Shown here piece after piece: positions 35,975 to 45,864 of a stretch of 64,000 nucleotides of DNA (position 1 is the stretch's first letter; each line of letters starts with the position of its first letter). Source of the DNA: DSYU01 sp963827605 (lineage in GTDB: Bacteria; Chloroflexota; Anaerolineae; Anaerolineales; Anaerolineaceae); NCBI GenBank assembly GCA_963827605.1, contig CAWHBK010000004.1:620001-684000 (forward strand), in the 5' to 3' direction. The notes below the pieces were generated by a model. That model saw nothing but the letters and a program-made list of their open reading frames with translations. It did no database searches and had not been told where the DNA came from. Position numbers and translations under genes: made by a program.

Positions 35975-36221
35975 GCATAGACCGGGAAGAGTATCCGGTT
36001 CGGAGAAAACAGGGAGCAAGGACCATTGACTGAGAGTCCTGGCACAACCTCCAACCGGTGAAAACCACCCGCGAGCGGTCACCTGAAAGCATTAAGGTTG
36101 AACGACCGGCCCCGTTATAGGCCAACCGAGTGGCTGGAACCCGCGTGGATCCAGCAAACTGGGTGGAACCACGAGTGGAATTTTTAACCCCTCGCCCCAG
36201 ATTGGGCGAGGGGCGTTTTTT
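35975..36221 (+). promoter_or_regulatory. T-box leader of thrS with terminator
   Basis: Features of a T-box riboswitch lie between tRNA-Val and thrS: GAAGAGTA and GGTGAAAACC motifs in the Stem I region, a T-box core AAACTGGGTGGAACCACGAG (36156-36175) and a strong intrinsic terminator (stem 36188-36197 with 36204-36213, then TTTTTT). Uncharged tRNA-Thr would pair with the T-box and block the terminator. ACC at 36081-36083 is a candidate Thr specifier, but I cannot fold Stem I by eye with certainty. Confidence 0.8.
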
Positions 36222-36290
36222 ATTCTGGTGGCAGCGATCCGCCTCTCGTAAAACGCCACCATGGAACAGATAACAGCCAAGGAGTTGAAT

Positions 36291-38099
<1,809 letters not shown>

Positions 38100-38104
38100 G
38101 GCAG

Positions 38105-38137
38105 CCGGAGCTCAGGCGCTGAGCGCCTGAGCTCCGG
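38105..38137. terminator. Long GC-rich hairpin after thrS
   Basis: A 14-bp perfect stem (38105-38118 with 38124-38137), 5-nt loop, no U-tract. It may pause or end thrS transcripts or protect their 3-prime end. Confidence 0.5.
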
Positions 38138-38163
38138 GGTATCAAATTCATGTACTGTCGTTG

Positions 38164-38193
38164 TTGACGTTCTCCCCCTCTTTATGGTATCAT
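38164..38193 (+). promoter_or_regulatory. Predicted promoter of infC
   Basis: TTGACG (38164-38169), 18-nt spacer, TATCAT (38188-38193). This leaves a leader of about 70 nt before the infC start. Confidence 0.5.
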
Positions 38194-38269
38194 CTACCCG
38201 ATGAAGGTCCGTATGCAGCGGGCAGGGTTATGTTTTTGTTTTTTCTGACGATCTAAGGAGAAGAAAACT

Positions 38270-38869
38270 ATTAGTACTTCAAATTTTCGCATTAATGAGA
38301 TGATTCGGGTGCCAGAAGTTCGTTTGATTGGCCCCAACGGTGAAAATCTTGGTGTCGTTTCGACCAATGAAGCGATGCGCATCGCCCGCGACGCGGAAAA
38401 AGATCTGGTTGAGGTGGCGGCTGCCGCCAGCCCGCCCGTCTGCCGCGTAATGGATTTTGGAAAATTCCTTTACGAGCGCACCAAGAAAGAACGCGAAGCC
38501 AAAAAAGCCCAAACCAAGATTGAAATCAAGGAAATCCAGATCCGGCCAAAGACGAACGAGCACCACCGCGCGTTCAAAACCAATAACGCCCGCCGCTGGC
38601 TGCTGGATGGCATGAAGGTGAAGGTCACCGTTCGGTTCCGAGGTCGAGAAATAGACTACCCGCAACTGGCTATGGAAGATCTGCGCGAAATTGCGCAAGA
38701 GCTGTCGGACATCAGCATCATCGAGGCGCCGCCTAAATTGGAAGGGCGGGTAATGAGCATGGTGTTGACACCTTCCAAACCCCCTGCGAAGAAAAAGGAA
38801 TTGGCGCCAGAACCGAACACCGCAGTAAAAACGCCGTCCAAACCCGAATCAGTGGAAACTGGCTCATAG
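38270..38869 (+). CDS. infC: Translation initiation factor IF-3 with AUU start codon
   Basis: IF-3 begins in its family with a short lead into RINEMIRVPEVRLIG. Here that segment (ISTSNFRINEMIRVPEVRLIG) is encoded from an ATT at 38270, with AAGGAG at 38255-38260 at the right distance, and there is no upstream ATG, GTG or TTG in suitable position; the first ATG (38300) would cut off conserved residues. E. coli infC also starts with AUU, which IF-3 itself discriminates against, so autoregulation is likely conserved here. The N domain (MRIARDAEKDLVEVA), linker and C domain (KTNEHHRAFKTNNARRWLLDGMKVKVTVRFRGRE) are complete; a Pro/Lys/Glu-rich tail extends the C-terminus. Product about 199 residues. 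Confidence 0.93.
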   Translation: MSTSNFRINEMIRVPEVRLIGPNGENLGVVSTNEAMRIARDAEKDLVEVAAAASPPVCRVMDFGKFLYERTKKEREAKKAQTKIEIKEIQIRPKTNEHHRAFKTNNARRWLLDGMKVKVTVRFRGREIDYPQLAMEDLREIAQELSDISIIEAPPKLEGRVMSMVLTPSKPPAKKKELAPEPNTAVKTPSKPESVETGS

Positions 38870-38950
38870 ATAGGTAACCTCCGGACTACCCGATGATCTG
38901 ATTACTGACCGAGAATTATAAAAGGCCAGGACTTAGCATTTATACTTTTC

Positions 38951-38977
38951 TGAGTGGCTCATTCTGTGAGCCACTCA
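38951..38977. terminator. Hairpin between infC and the deacetylase gene
   Basis: An 11-bp perfect inverted repeat (38951-38961 with 38967-38977), 5-nt loop, followed by ATTCTAA and then the ATG at 38984. It sits immediately ahead of the next gene and may terminate infC transcripts or act in the leader. Confidence 0.45.
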
Positions 38978-38983
38978 TTCTAA

Positions 38984-39796
38984 ATGACAACGAAGCTTCT
39001 GATGGTTGGCCGAAATATGTTGAAAATTCGCGGGTGGCCTGTTTTTCGAGCTGTTCTATTAACTGCCCTGCTCCTGTATCTGTCTGGTTTACTGGGCCGG
39101 ACGATCTCCCCTGCGAAAACAATCGTAACGATCACCTTTGATGATGGTTATTCCGATCAATATGAAGCTGCCGCAATCCTGCGTGTGCACGGTATGCGGG
39201 CAACGTACTACATAATCAACAAAAAAATTGGCCAGGCCGGGTACCTTTCCTGGGACGAGTTAAAACGAATGCAAACAGAAGGCAACGAGATTGGCGGGCA
39301 CACCCTCACCCATCCCTTTTTGACCGACCTTCAGGGCTACCCGCTGCAGCATGAAATTTGCGACAGCCGGGTAGACTTTATAAACCGCGGTTTTAAGACC
39401 ACTTCTTTTGCTTATTCCTACGGCGTCCACAACGATGAAACGGACGAGGTAGTGGCGAAATGTGGTTTCAACAGCGGGCGGAGTGTCGGCGGACGGCAAG
39501 ACACCAACCCGCCAGAATTGGCGTATTCCATCCGGACAATGGACCCAGTTCAAGCAGACACCACCCAGGTTATGCTGCGAGGTTATATCAAGCAAACCGA
39601 GCGAGCCGGCGGCGGATGGGTATTGCTGCTGTTCCATCATGTATGTGAAAACTGCGATAAATACTCCATCACCCCAGATGCGTTTTCGAAGTTTCTTGAT
39701 TGGCTGCGGGTTCGCGAACCAGATGGTACGGTTGTGCGAACGGTTGATGAAGTAATCGGCGGTACACCGAAACCTGCTGTCGAAGCAGGCTGGTAA
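38984..39796 (+). CDS. Polysaccharide deacetylase (NodB/CE4), membrane-anchored
   Basis: The 270-residue protein has an N-terminal membrane helix (FRAVLLTALLLYLSGLLG) and a NodB domain: motif 1 TFDDGY (catalytic Asp pair), motif 2 HTLTHP (HxxxH zinc ligands), motif 3 FAYSYG in place of RxPxG. It would remove acetyl groups from an N-acetylated surface glycan or peptidoglycan. The motif order is canonical; the weak motif 3 resembles extracellular branches of the family. It lies between infC and the GT39-like gene, so a shared envelope role is likely. Confidence 0.88.
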   Translation: MTTKLLMVGRNMLKIRGWPVFRAVLLTALLLYLSGLLGRTISPAKTIVTITFDDGYSDQYEAAAILRVHGMRATYYIINKKIGQAGYLSWDELKRMQTEGNEIGGHTLTHPFLTDLQGYPLQHEICDSRVDFINRGFKTTSFAYSYGVHNDETDEVVAKCGFNSGRSVGGRQDTNPPELAYSIRTMDPVQADTTQVMLRGYIKQTERAGGGWVLLLFHHVCENCDKYSITPDAFSKFLDWLRVREPDGTVVRTVDEVIGGTPKPAVEAGW

Positions 39797-39809
39797 CCAA
39801 TGTTTCGCG

Positions 39810-42176
39810 ATGAAAAAATGGATCTCGCGCCTCACAGCACCTTTCATCTGCCTGGTTTTTACGGCCGTTTTCTTTGGTGAGATCTATTTTTTCCGGCCCC
39901 CACTTTTCAGACAACTCCCAAAATACAGCTGGTTCGCCGCCGCGCTCTTATGCGGTATTCCAGCCGGGCTAGGCCTGGCTGCAATCTTTCGCCGGATCGG
40001 AAGGCGTATTCCGGCGCCAGGGTATACGGCCGCGATCCTGCTCCTGCTAACGGGCGCGGCCGTTCTGCTGCCTGGCCCGCACCATCCAAACGTTGTCCCC
40101 AATGCGCTCTCGGCTGTGAGCCTGCAAATCAGCCTGCTGCCCGCGCAGGCAACTGGCGAAGCAACCATCCAAAACATCTCGATCGATGAGAAAAGGGTCG
40201 ATTGGCCATCTGCCTGCTCTATTTCAGGTTCGCATGAGCAGAAGGCCAACCAATGGCTGGTTCTCCGGAAAACAGCAGGCCCAAAGGAATTAGCAGGCGA
40301 AATCCGATGCGTTTTATACCCACCAAAAGCGGGCAGCCAGGTAAGCATCTATTTTGGAGACCCGGCGGAGGTTGGCAATGTGGAGATCCGCCTGGGCGAT
40401 CAGAGCCTGTCGGGGAACGCTCTTAATGCAAAAGTACAACCGGGACCGGTAATCCAAATTTCTACCCCCATCACACCCGGTATCGCGATTGCCAGGGTCC
40501 TCGAATTTCTGGCAACCCTGCTGATCCTGCTGCTGCTGATCGGGATAATTTATTGGACCGCAGCAAGTCCCGCGAAAATACCCACCCGTGCGGTTCGCCT
40601 GGCGCTGCAAATTTGCCTGTTTACGATCCTGGCTGGGATGGTCATCCTGACAAACCTGACGGATTATTCTTTTATCAAGAATATCGAGAGCAAGGACGCA
40701 GGTGTTTTCCTTTATATGGGCCAGGCGATCCTCTCTGGCAAAATGCCATACGTGGATGTTTGGGACCATAAACCGCCCCTGGTATTCTATTTAAATGCAC
40801 TCGGACTGGCGCTGTCGAATGGTTCTGCCTGGGGGGTGTGGGGGTTAGAGGTGTTCCTGCTCGTTTGCTCCGGATGGATACTCTATTGCGTGATCCGGCG
40901 GCACGCCGGCGCACCAGGCGCCATCGCAGGAATACTGCTGTGGGTAACCGGCCTGTTTTTGTTATTCCGCATCGATGAAACCAATGTACCGGAAACCTGG
41001 GGGATTTTCTTCCAGGCGGCCTCACTGTGGGTGATTGACCAAATGGTTGATGACGCCAAAAAGGACACGCGCCTGGTCGCGGCGGGCCTCTGCCTGGTTG
41101 GCGTTTTAGGCGGGCTGTTGTTTCTCCTGAAACAAACCCTGATCAGTCTTGACCTGGCGTTGCTGCTTATACTTCTGGCGCAAACCAAACGCAGCCATAC
41201 AGTTATTGAAATATTGAAAAGGTTGTCCTGGTTCGCCCTGGGCGCGGGGTTGTCTATAGCGACCGCCCTGTTGTATTTCTGGACGCGCGGAGCCCTGGGC
41301 GATTTTATGGATGCAGCCTTTTTTTACAACCTATTTTATATCAGCACGCCGTCTGCTCAATTTGCCGGAAGCCTGTTCTCCAGCCTGTTCAATGTTCTCT
41401 GGCCCGTGGCAGGTGTGGCATATATTGGGTGGGCGTGGGGTGTTTTTCGCGCTCTCAAAACGATGGGCCAGCCAAAACCGCTGGTCTTTCAGCTGGTTCT
41501 GGTTTCTTTTCCAATCGAAATCCTGATTTCCGCGCTTTCGGGGAAGAACTTCGACTACTATTTCAACGCACGGCTGTACTGTATTGCGCTTCTAGGCGGC
41601 TGCCTGACAGGGGCTCTTTTGGATATCCTGCGAACCTCCCTGGAACAGCCTGCTTCCAGGCGCTTTCGCGAACAGGCTGCGCCGATTTTTGGCATGGTGT
41701 ATCTGTGTCTTATGGCAATCTTACTGGGCTACAGCCTCTCCAATACTACCGAGGGCCAACCAGGGCGCAATACACACATTCTGACCTTAGAATATATTCA
41801 AGGGAACACGACGCCAGATGAAGCGGTGCTCCTGTGGGGGAATGAAGCTGCCCTGAATTTCTATTCGCGGCGCGAGTCGCCAACCCGGTATTTCTACCAA
41901 TATCCGTTGTTCACCTGCGGTTATCTCAATGCGAAACGGGCTGACCAATTTTATGAAGACCTTACCCATGCGGCTCCAAGCCTTATTGTGGATACGATTG
42001 ACCCGTTATTACCCGGCCTGGACGAGGCACAAAGCGAAGCAGGTTTTCTTACCTGGGCCGGGGAGCATTCTTGCGCCAGGTATTCCAACCTATGGAAAAG
42101 TATGGATTTCATCCAGCAACATTACCAGTTTACCGAGAGCATCGGCAGATGGAAAATATACCGGCTGGCTCGATAA
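39810..42176 (+). CDS. GT39/PMT-like multi-spanning glycosyltransferase
   Basis: The 788-residue integral membrane protein has about 13 hydrophobic helices. The first luminal/outer loop of the GT-C core is recognisable after residue 280: ESKDAGVFLYMGQAILSGKMPYVDVWDHKPPLVFYLNALG, with the acidic residue and DHKPP of dolichyl-phosphate- or undecaprenyl-phosphate-sugar transferases (ArnT/PMT superfamily). An unusual N-terminal region (about 1-250) has two helices and a beta-rich soluble part. It would transfer a sugar from a lipid carrier to protein or glycan at the outer face. It starts 13 bp after the deacetylase stop. Confidence 0.83.
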   Translation: MKKWISRLTAPFICLVFTAVFFGEIYFFRPPLFRQLPKYSWFAAALLCGIPAGLGLAAIFRRIGRRIPAPGYTAAILLLLTGAAVLLPGPHHPNVVPNALSAVSLQISLLPAQATGEATIQNISIDEKRVDWPSACSISGSHEQKANQWLVLRKTAGPKELAGEIRCVLYPPKAGSQVSIYFGDPAEVGNVEIRLGDQSLSGNALNAKVQPGPVIQISTPITPGIAIARVLEFLATLLILLLLIGIIYWTAASPAKIPTRAVRLALQICLFTILAGMVILTNLTDYSFIKNIESKDAGVFLYMGQAILSGKMPYVDVWDHKPPLVFYLNALGLALSNGSAWGVWGLEVFLLVCSGWILYCVIRRHAGAPGAIAGILLWVTGLFLLFRIDETNVPETWGIFFQAASLWVIDQMVDDAKKDTRLVAAGLCLVGVLGGLLFLLKQTLISLDLALLLILLAQTKRSHTVIEILKRLSWFALGAGLSIATALLYFWTRGALGDFMDAAFFYNLFYISTPSAQFAGSLFSSLFNVLWPVAGVAYIGWAWGVFRALKTMGQPKPLVFQLVLVSFPIEILISALSGKNFDYYFNARLYCIALLGGCLTGALLDILRTSLEQPASRRFREQAAPIFGMVYLCLMAILLGYSLSNTTEGQPGRNTHILTLEYIQGNTTPDEAVLLWGNEAALNFYSRRESPTRYFYQYPLFTCGYLNAKRADQFYEDLTHAAPSLIVDTIDPLLPGLDEAQSEAGFLTWAGEHSCARYSNLWKSMDFIQQHYQFTESIGRWKIYRLAR

Positions 42177-42212
42177 TAATTTCCAAACGAACACAAAAGC
42201 ACAGTTTTGTTG

Positions 42213-42218
42213 TATAAT
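42213..42218 (+). promoter_or_regulatory. Possible -10 box of rpmI-rplT
   Basis: TATAAT about 64 nt upstream of the rpmI start; no good -35 hexamer. It would allow rpmI-rplT to be transcribed independently of infC, from which they are separated. Confidence 0.4.
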
Positions 42219-42281
42219 AGTCGGCTGTGCCTGTTAACCAGGTATTTTCAGCAGAAAGATTTTATTGAGAGGAGTTTCGCT

Positions 42282-42521
42282 GTGTCACGCAAGTCGACTA
42301 AAGTAGGTAAGTTCAAGATGAAGACCCACAAGGCGACCAGCAAGCGGTTCCGCCTGACCGGGTCTGGAATCCTTGTGCGAACCAAGGGCGGCAAGAGCCA
42401 TCTGCGCCGCCGCACCTCGGAACGCTCCAAGGCCTTGTTGTCTGAGATGCTGCCCGTTAAGGGCATTGGCATCATTCAGCGCGTCAAGCGCCTGGTCCCC
42501 TATCTGAAGAAGAATGCCTAG
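42282..42521 (+). CDS. rpmI: Ribosomal protein bL35
   Basis: Large-subunit protein bL35 of 79 residues. GTG 42282 has GAGAGGAG 7 nt upstream and yields a 12-residue extension (VSRKSTKVGKFK) before the family-typical MKTHKATSKRFRLTGSG. The alternative ATG 42318 has no ribosome site. The rest (GKSHLRRRTSERSKALL, PVKGIGIIQRVKRLVPYL) is complete. It is followed by rplT as in most bacteria, while infC is 3.4 kb upstream rather than adjacent. Confidence 0.93.
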   Translation: MSRKSTKVGKFKMKTHKATSKRFRLTGSGILVRTKGGKSHLRRRTSERSKALLSEMLPVKGIGIIQRVKRLVPYLKKNA

Positions 42522-42645
42522 CTCGCTACATTCGTAGAAACTAGGGCATCGTATTATCCGTTTTTAGTGCGACCGTTGGGTGTTCGCAACAGGATAGCTC
42601 AGCCGAGGCTGAGTCCGACGCCCAGGGGCACGCAAAGGAGTAATC

Positions 42646-42990
42646 ATGGCACGTGTAAAGAGTGTGGCATATCGCCGACACCGACGAACTTTAAAACAGA
42701 CGCAAGGCTTCTTTGGCACCCGCCATCGCCTGTTCCGCCGCGCAAACGAAGCGCTGATGAAGAGCCTGTGGTACGCCTACCGCGACCGCCGGGTTCGCAA
42801 GCGCGACCTGCGCAAGCTGTGGATTACGCGCATTAACGCCGCAGCCCGCTTGCATGGTCTCACGTACAGCCGCCTAGTGCACGGCTTGAAAATCGCCGGA
42901 ATCACCCTAAACCGCAAGGTTTTGGCCGATCTGGCCGTGCGCGATCCTCAGGCTTTCGCCGCAGTTGCAACTGCCGCGAAAGGCGCGTAA
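42646..42990 (+). CDS. rplT: Ribosomal protein bL20
   Basis: Large-subunit assembly protein bL20, 114 residues, complete: MARVKSVAYRRHRRTLKQTQGFFGTRHRLFRRANEALMKSL, RDRRVRKRDLRKLWITRINAAAR and GLTYSRLVHGLKIAGITLNRKVLADLA. AAAGGAG precedes the ATG. The 124-nt rpmI-rplT spacer contains a small hairpin (CTCAGCC/GGCTGAG near 42600) that might serve L20 feedback, as known for rplT leaders elsewhere. Confidence 0.96.
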   Translation: MARVKSVAYRRHRRTLKQTQGFFGTRHRLFRRANEALMKSLWYAYRDRRVRKRDLRKLWITRINAAARLHGLTYSRLVHGLKIAGITLNRKVLADLAVRDPQAFAAVATAAKGA

Positions 42991-43051
42991 AAGCCAAAGC
43001 AGCCTGGAAAATTCTTTCTCGGAATTTCTTCTCAGGCAGCGAAACCTCTGC

Positions 43052-43087
43052 AAGGGGCCCCGTGCAAACGGGGCCTCTTGTTTTTAT
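43052..43087 (+). terminator. Rho-independent terminator after rplT
   Basis: A 12-bp stem (43052-43063 with 43068-43079) closed by a GCAA tetraloop, followed by GTTTTTATC. Confidence 0.88.
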
Positions 43088-43161
43088 CCGGCGAAGCGGG
43101 GGAAGCGTTTATTTCAAACAATTGCGCAGAAAATATCCGCACAGGGGTGCCCATTCTGGAT

Positions 43162-43167
43162 TAGAAT
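43162..43167 (+). promoter_or_regulatory. -10 box of macro-domain gene (leaderless)
   Basis: TAGAAT exactly 6 nt before the ATG at 43174; no ribosome-binding site is present. Confidence 0.45.
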
Positions 43168-43173
43168 AGATGC

Positions 43174-43746
43174 ATGACCACCCGAAAGGCAACCTATCCG
43201 CTCTCGGTAAAAACGCGGCTTGAGATCCTACAGGGCGACCTGACTCAGGCGCCGGTCGACGCTATTGTCAACGCGGCCAATGCGAACCTGTCCCACGGCG
43301 GAGGGGTCGCGGCAGCCATCGTGCACGCAGGGGGTGCGATCATCCAGAAGGAAAGCAGCGCCTGGGTAGAGAAGCATGGTCGAGTAACCAACGCGCAGCC
43401 CGCCTTTACACAGGCCGGGAAACTTCCCGCTCGCTACGTTATCCATGCCGTCGGGCCGATGTGGGGCGAAGGGAATGAGGACACCAAGCTGGCCAGTGCA
43501 ATCCGCGGCTCATTACAGCGGGTGGAAGAACTCGGCCTGCATTCCATTGCCTTCCCGGCCATCTCCGTTGGCATCTTTCGATTCCCGAAGCAGCGCGCCG
43601 CGCGCATCTTTTTCGAAACTTTCAAAACCTACTTTGCCGAAAACCAGGACACCGCGATTACCCTGGTGCAGCTTATCCTCCGGGAGGATGAAACCCTGTC
43701 TATATTTCTGGAAGAAAGCCGCCGCGGGATAGGCAACGAAGTCTAA
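43174..43746 (+). CDS. Macro-domain (ADP-ribose binding) protein
   Basis: A single macro domain of 190 residues: LEILQGDLTQAPVDAIVNAANANLSHGGGVAAAI at the N-terminus supplies the adenine-binding Asp and the NAAN and GGGV loops of ADP-ribose-binding enzymes; YVIHAVGPMW and AFPAISVGIFRFP follow. Members hydrolyse O-acetyl-ADP-ribose, remove ADP-ribose from protein or merely bind it. No ADP-ribosyltransferase is adjacent. The stop lies 54 bp before the SpoU gene in the same direction. Confidence 0.92.
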   Translation: MTTRKATYPLSVKTRLEILQGDLTQAPVDAIVNAANANLSHGGGVAAAIVHAGGAIIQKESSAWVEKHGRVTNAQPAFTQAGKLPARYVIHAVGPMWGEGNEDTKLASAIRGSLQRVEELGLHSIAFPAISVGIFRFPKQRAARIFFETFKTYFAENQDTAITLVQLILREDETLSIFLEESRRGIGNEV

Positions 43747-43800
43747 AGACAGCCGCCGATCTTGTTCATTCCCCACCGATGCAATCCGGATCAACGAACT

Positions 43801-44604
43801 ATGCTCACTTCCCCACACAACCCTCGCCTGGCCCGTGTCCGCGGGCTGCTCGAAAAGAAAAAGAACCGCGATGAGGAACAGGCATTTGTTGTGGAAGGGG
43901 TGCGCCTGGTTGAGGAAGCGCTAGAAGCGGGCTGGCAGCCTGAGCTGGTATTATATTCAGCGCAACTTTCGGAGCGCGGGTCGGCGGTTGTGCGCGGCTT
44001 TCAGCAGCGGGGAGCGGAGGTTTGGGAGGTTGCACCTGGGGTGATGGACGCGCTGACCGGAACGGAAACCCCGCCAGGCCTGCTAGCCGTTTTACCAATG
44101 CGCCGGCTGCCAATTCCAGAGGAGCGCGACTTCTTACTGATTACGGATAATCTGCGCGACCCGGGCAACCTGGGCACTCTGCTGCGCACAGCCGCCGCCG
44201 CAGGCGTGCAGGCAGTGCTGCTATCGCCCGGCACCACAGATGCCTTTGCTCCTAAAGTGCTGCGCGCCGGGATGGGCGCTCATTTTCAGTTACCCATATG
44301 CCATTTAAAATGGGATGAAATTCGAGCCATTTGTAAGCCGGTCCTTTCCGGGGCCAGTAAACCCAGACCGCCACTGCAAATCTTCTTAGCAGAAGCCGGC
44401 CAAGGCAAACCCTGCTGGGACCTGGAACTGCGCCAGCCGCTGGCCTTGATGGTCGGCAGCGAAGCGGAAGGAGCCAGTCCGGAAGCGCTGGCCCTGGCGG
44501 ATACGCTTATTACCATTCCAATGCCCGGAGAGAGCGAGTTGCTCAACGCGGCCATCGCAGCCGGTATTTTAATGTTTGAGATTGTCAGGCAGCGGAGAAG
44601 GTAA
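43801..44604 (+). CDS. SpoU/TrmH-family RNA 2-prime-O-methyltransferase
   Basis: ATG 43801 gives 267 residues. A substrate-binding N-terminal part (about 1-95, LARVRGLLEKKKNRDEEQAFVVEGVRLVEEAL) precedes the SPOUT catalytic domain: motif 1 TDNLRDPGNLGTLLRTAAAAG, motif 2 ALMVGSEAEGAS, motif 3 ITIPMPGESELLNAAIAAG. The knot motifs are intact though motif 3 has SELLN where SLN is more usual. It methylates ribose in rRNA or tRNA; a 23S rRNA target is typical for this length (RlmB/TsnR-like). It lies between the macro-domain gene and a DUF711 gene on the same strand. Confidence 0.88.
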   Translation: MLTSPHNPRLARVRGLLEKKKNRDEEQAFVVEGVRLVEEALEAGWQPELVLYSAQLSERGSAVVRGFQQRGAEVWEVAPGVMDALTGTETPPGLLAVLPMRRLPIPEERDFLLITDNLRDPGNLGTLLRTAAAAGVQAVLLSPGTTDAFAPKVLRAGMGAHFQLPICHLKWDEIRAICKPVLSGASKPRPPLQIFLAEAGQGKPCWDLELRQPLALMVGSEAEGASPEALALADTLITIPMPGESELLNAAIAAGILMFEIVRQRRR

Positions 44605-44640
44605 AAAACGCTGGATTAGGGATGAAAACCAGGAGAAGAT

Positions 44641-45864
44641 ATGAAAATCCGTTCCATAACCTGCTTTTTTGACCCGCATGCACGAAACGCGCAGCAGGTG
44701 ATCGACCGCATCGGCCTGCTGCGCGAGGCGGCCTTCGATCAATACAGCAAAAGCGGTTTTGACGTACAAACGACCCGCCTGGCAACCGTACCATTCCCGT
44801 ACCTGTACCCCAGCGCCGAGGTAGATAACGCTGTGCAGCTGGCACAGACATTAGAAAAGGATGCCAAGGAGCGCGGCTTCGACTATCTCTCGATTGGCCC
44901 GGCCCTAACCACCCACCCGGCCAGCTACCCGGTCGTGGTCCCGATGCTGGCGGCTACCAAAGACGTTTTTATCAGTGGGATGTTGACCACTCCAAACGGG
45001 GAAATCTCACTCCCGGCGCTGCGAGCCTGCGCCGAAATTATCGCCCAGGCGGCAACCGTTTCTCCGGAAGGCTTTACCAACCTGCGTTTTGGGGCTCTGG
45101 CAAACGTGGGGCCGTGGGTACCATTCCTGCCCGGCGCATACCACCAGGGCGAGCGGCCTGCTTTTGCGCTGGCGATCGAATGCGCCGATGTAGCCTATGG
45201 CGCGGTACGGAAAGCGAAGACGCTGGCGGAAGCGCGCCAGAGTATCATCAACACGATTGAAGCGCAGGCAACTGCGTTTACCAGCACTGGTCACTATCTG
45301 TCACAGCGCTTCGATGTCGATTTCCGCGGGATCGACTTCTCCTTCGCGCCTTATCCGGAGCAGTGGTGTTCGCTGGGGGCGGCGCTCGAAGCCCTGGGGC
45401 TGCCCGCGGTGGGAATGGCCGGTTCGCTGGCAGCCGCCGCTTTCCTGGCGGATACGCTCGACCGCGGTTCCTGGACAAAAACGGGGTTCAATGGAATGAT
45501 GATGCCGGTGCTGGAAGATTCAACCCTGGCGGCGCGGGCCGCCGAAGGAACCTTCACGGTGCAGGATCTGCTGATGTATTCGGCAGTGTGCGGGACCGGG
45601 TTAGACACGGTGCCCCTGCCAGGGGACGCTTCCGCGGAACAAATCGCGGCTGTACTGTTGGATGTGAGCGCAATGGCGCTGCGCCTGAATAAGCCTCTCC
45701 TGGCCAGGTTAATGCCAATCCCTGGGAAAAAGGCCGGCGAGCCAACCAACTTCGATTTTTCCTACTTTGCCCCTGGGGCGGTGATGGCTTTACGGGCCGC
45801 GCCGCTTACCGGGCTGCTGGCTGGACAAGAAAACATCCCAATTCGAGCCAGGGGAAGGTACTAA
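44641..45864 (+). CDS. DUF711-family protein
   Basis: The 407-residue protein belongs to the DUF711 (PFL) family by overall pattern: MKIRSITCFFDP at the start, LEKDAKERGFDYLSIGPAL, FVYG-like central repeats (SPEGFTNLRFGALANVGPWVPFLPGAY), DFSFAPYPEQWCSLGAALEALG and CGTGLDTVPLPGDAS. The function of this family is unknown; structures of relatives resemble glycyl-radical-like barrels without the radical site. GGAGAAG precedes the ATG. Its stop overlaps that of the opposite gene by 4 bp (CTAA), a tail-to-tail overlap. Confidence 0.85.
   Translation: MKIRSITCFFDPHARNAQQVIDRIGLLREAAFDQYSKSGFDVQTTRLATVPFPYLYPSAEVDNAVQLAQTLEKDAKERGFDYLSIGPALTTHPASYPVVVPMLAATKDVFISGMLTTPNGEISLPALRACAEIIAQAATVSPEGFTNLRFGALANVGPWVPFLPGAYHQGERPAFALAIECADVAYGAVRKAKTLAEARQSIINTIEAQATAFTSTGHYLSQRFDVDFRGIDFSFAPYPEQWCSLGAALEALGLPAVGMAGSLAAAAFLADTLDRGSWTKTGFNGMMMPVLEDSTLAARAAEGTFTVQDLLMYSAVCGTGLDTVPLPGDASAEQIAAVLLDVSAMALRLNKPLLARLMPIPGKKAGEPTNFDFSYFAPGAVMALRAAPLTGLLAGQENIPIRARGRY

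Noticed and set aside
36261..36290. Ten-codon N-terminal extension of ThrS
   Set aside because: The AAGGAG ribosome site lies inside this stretch and points to ATG 36291.
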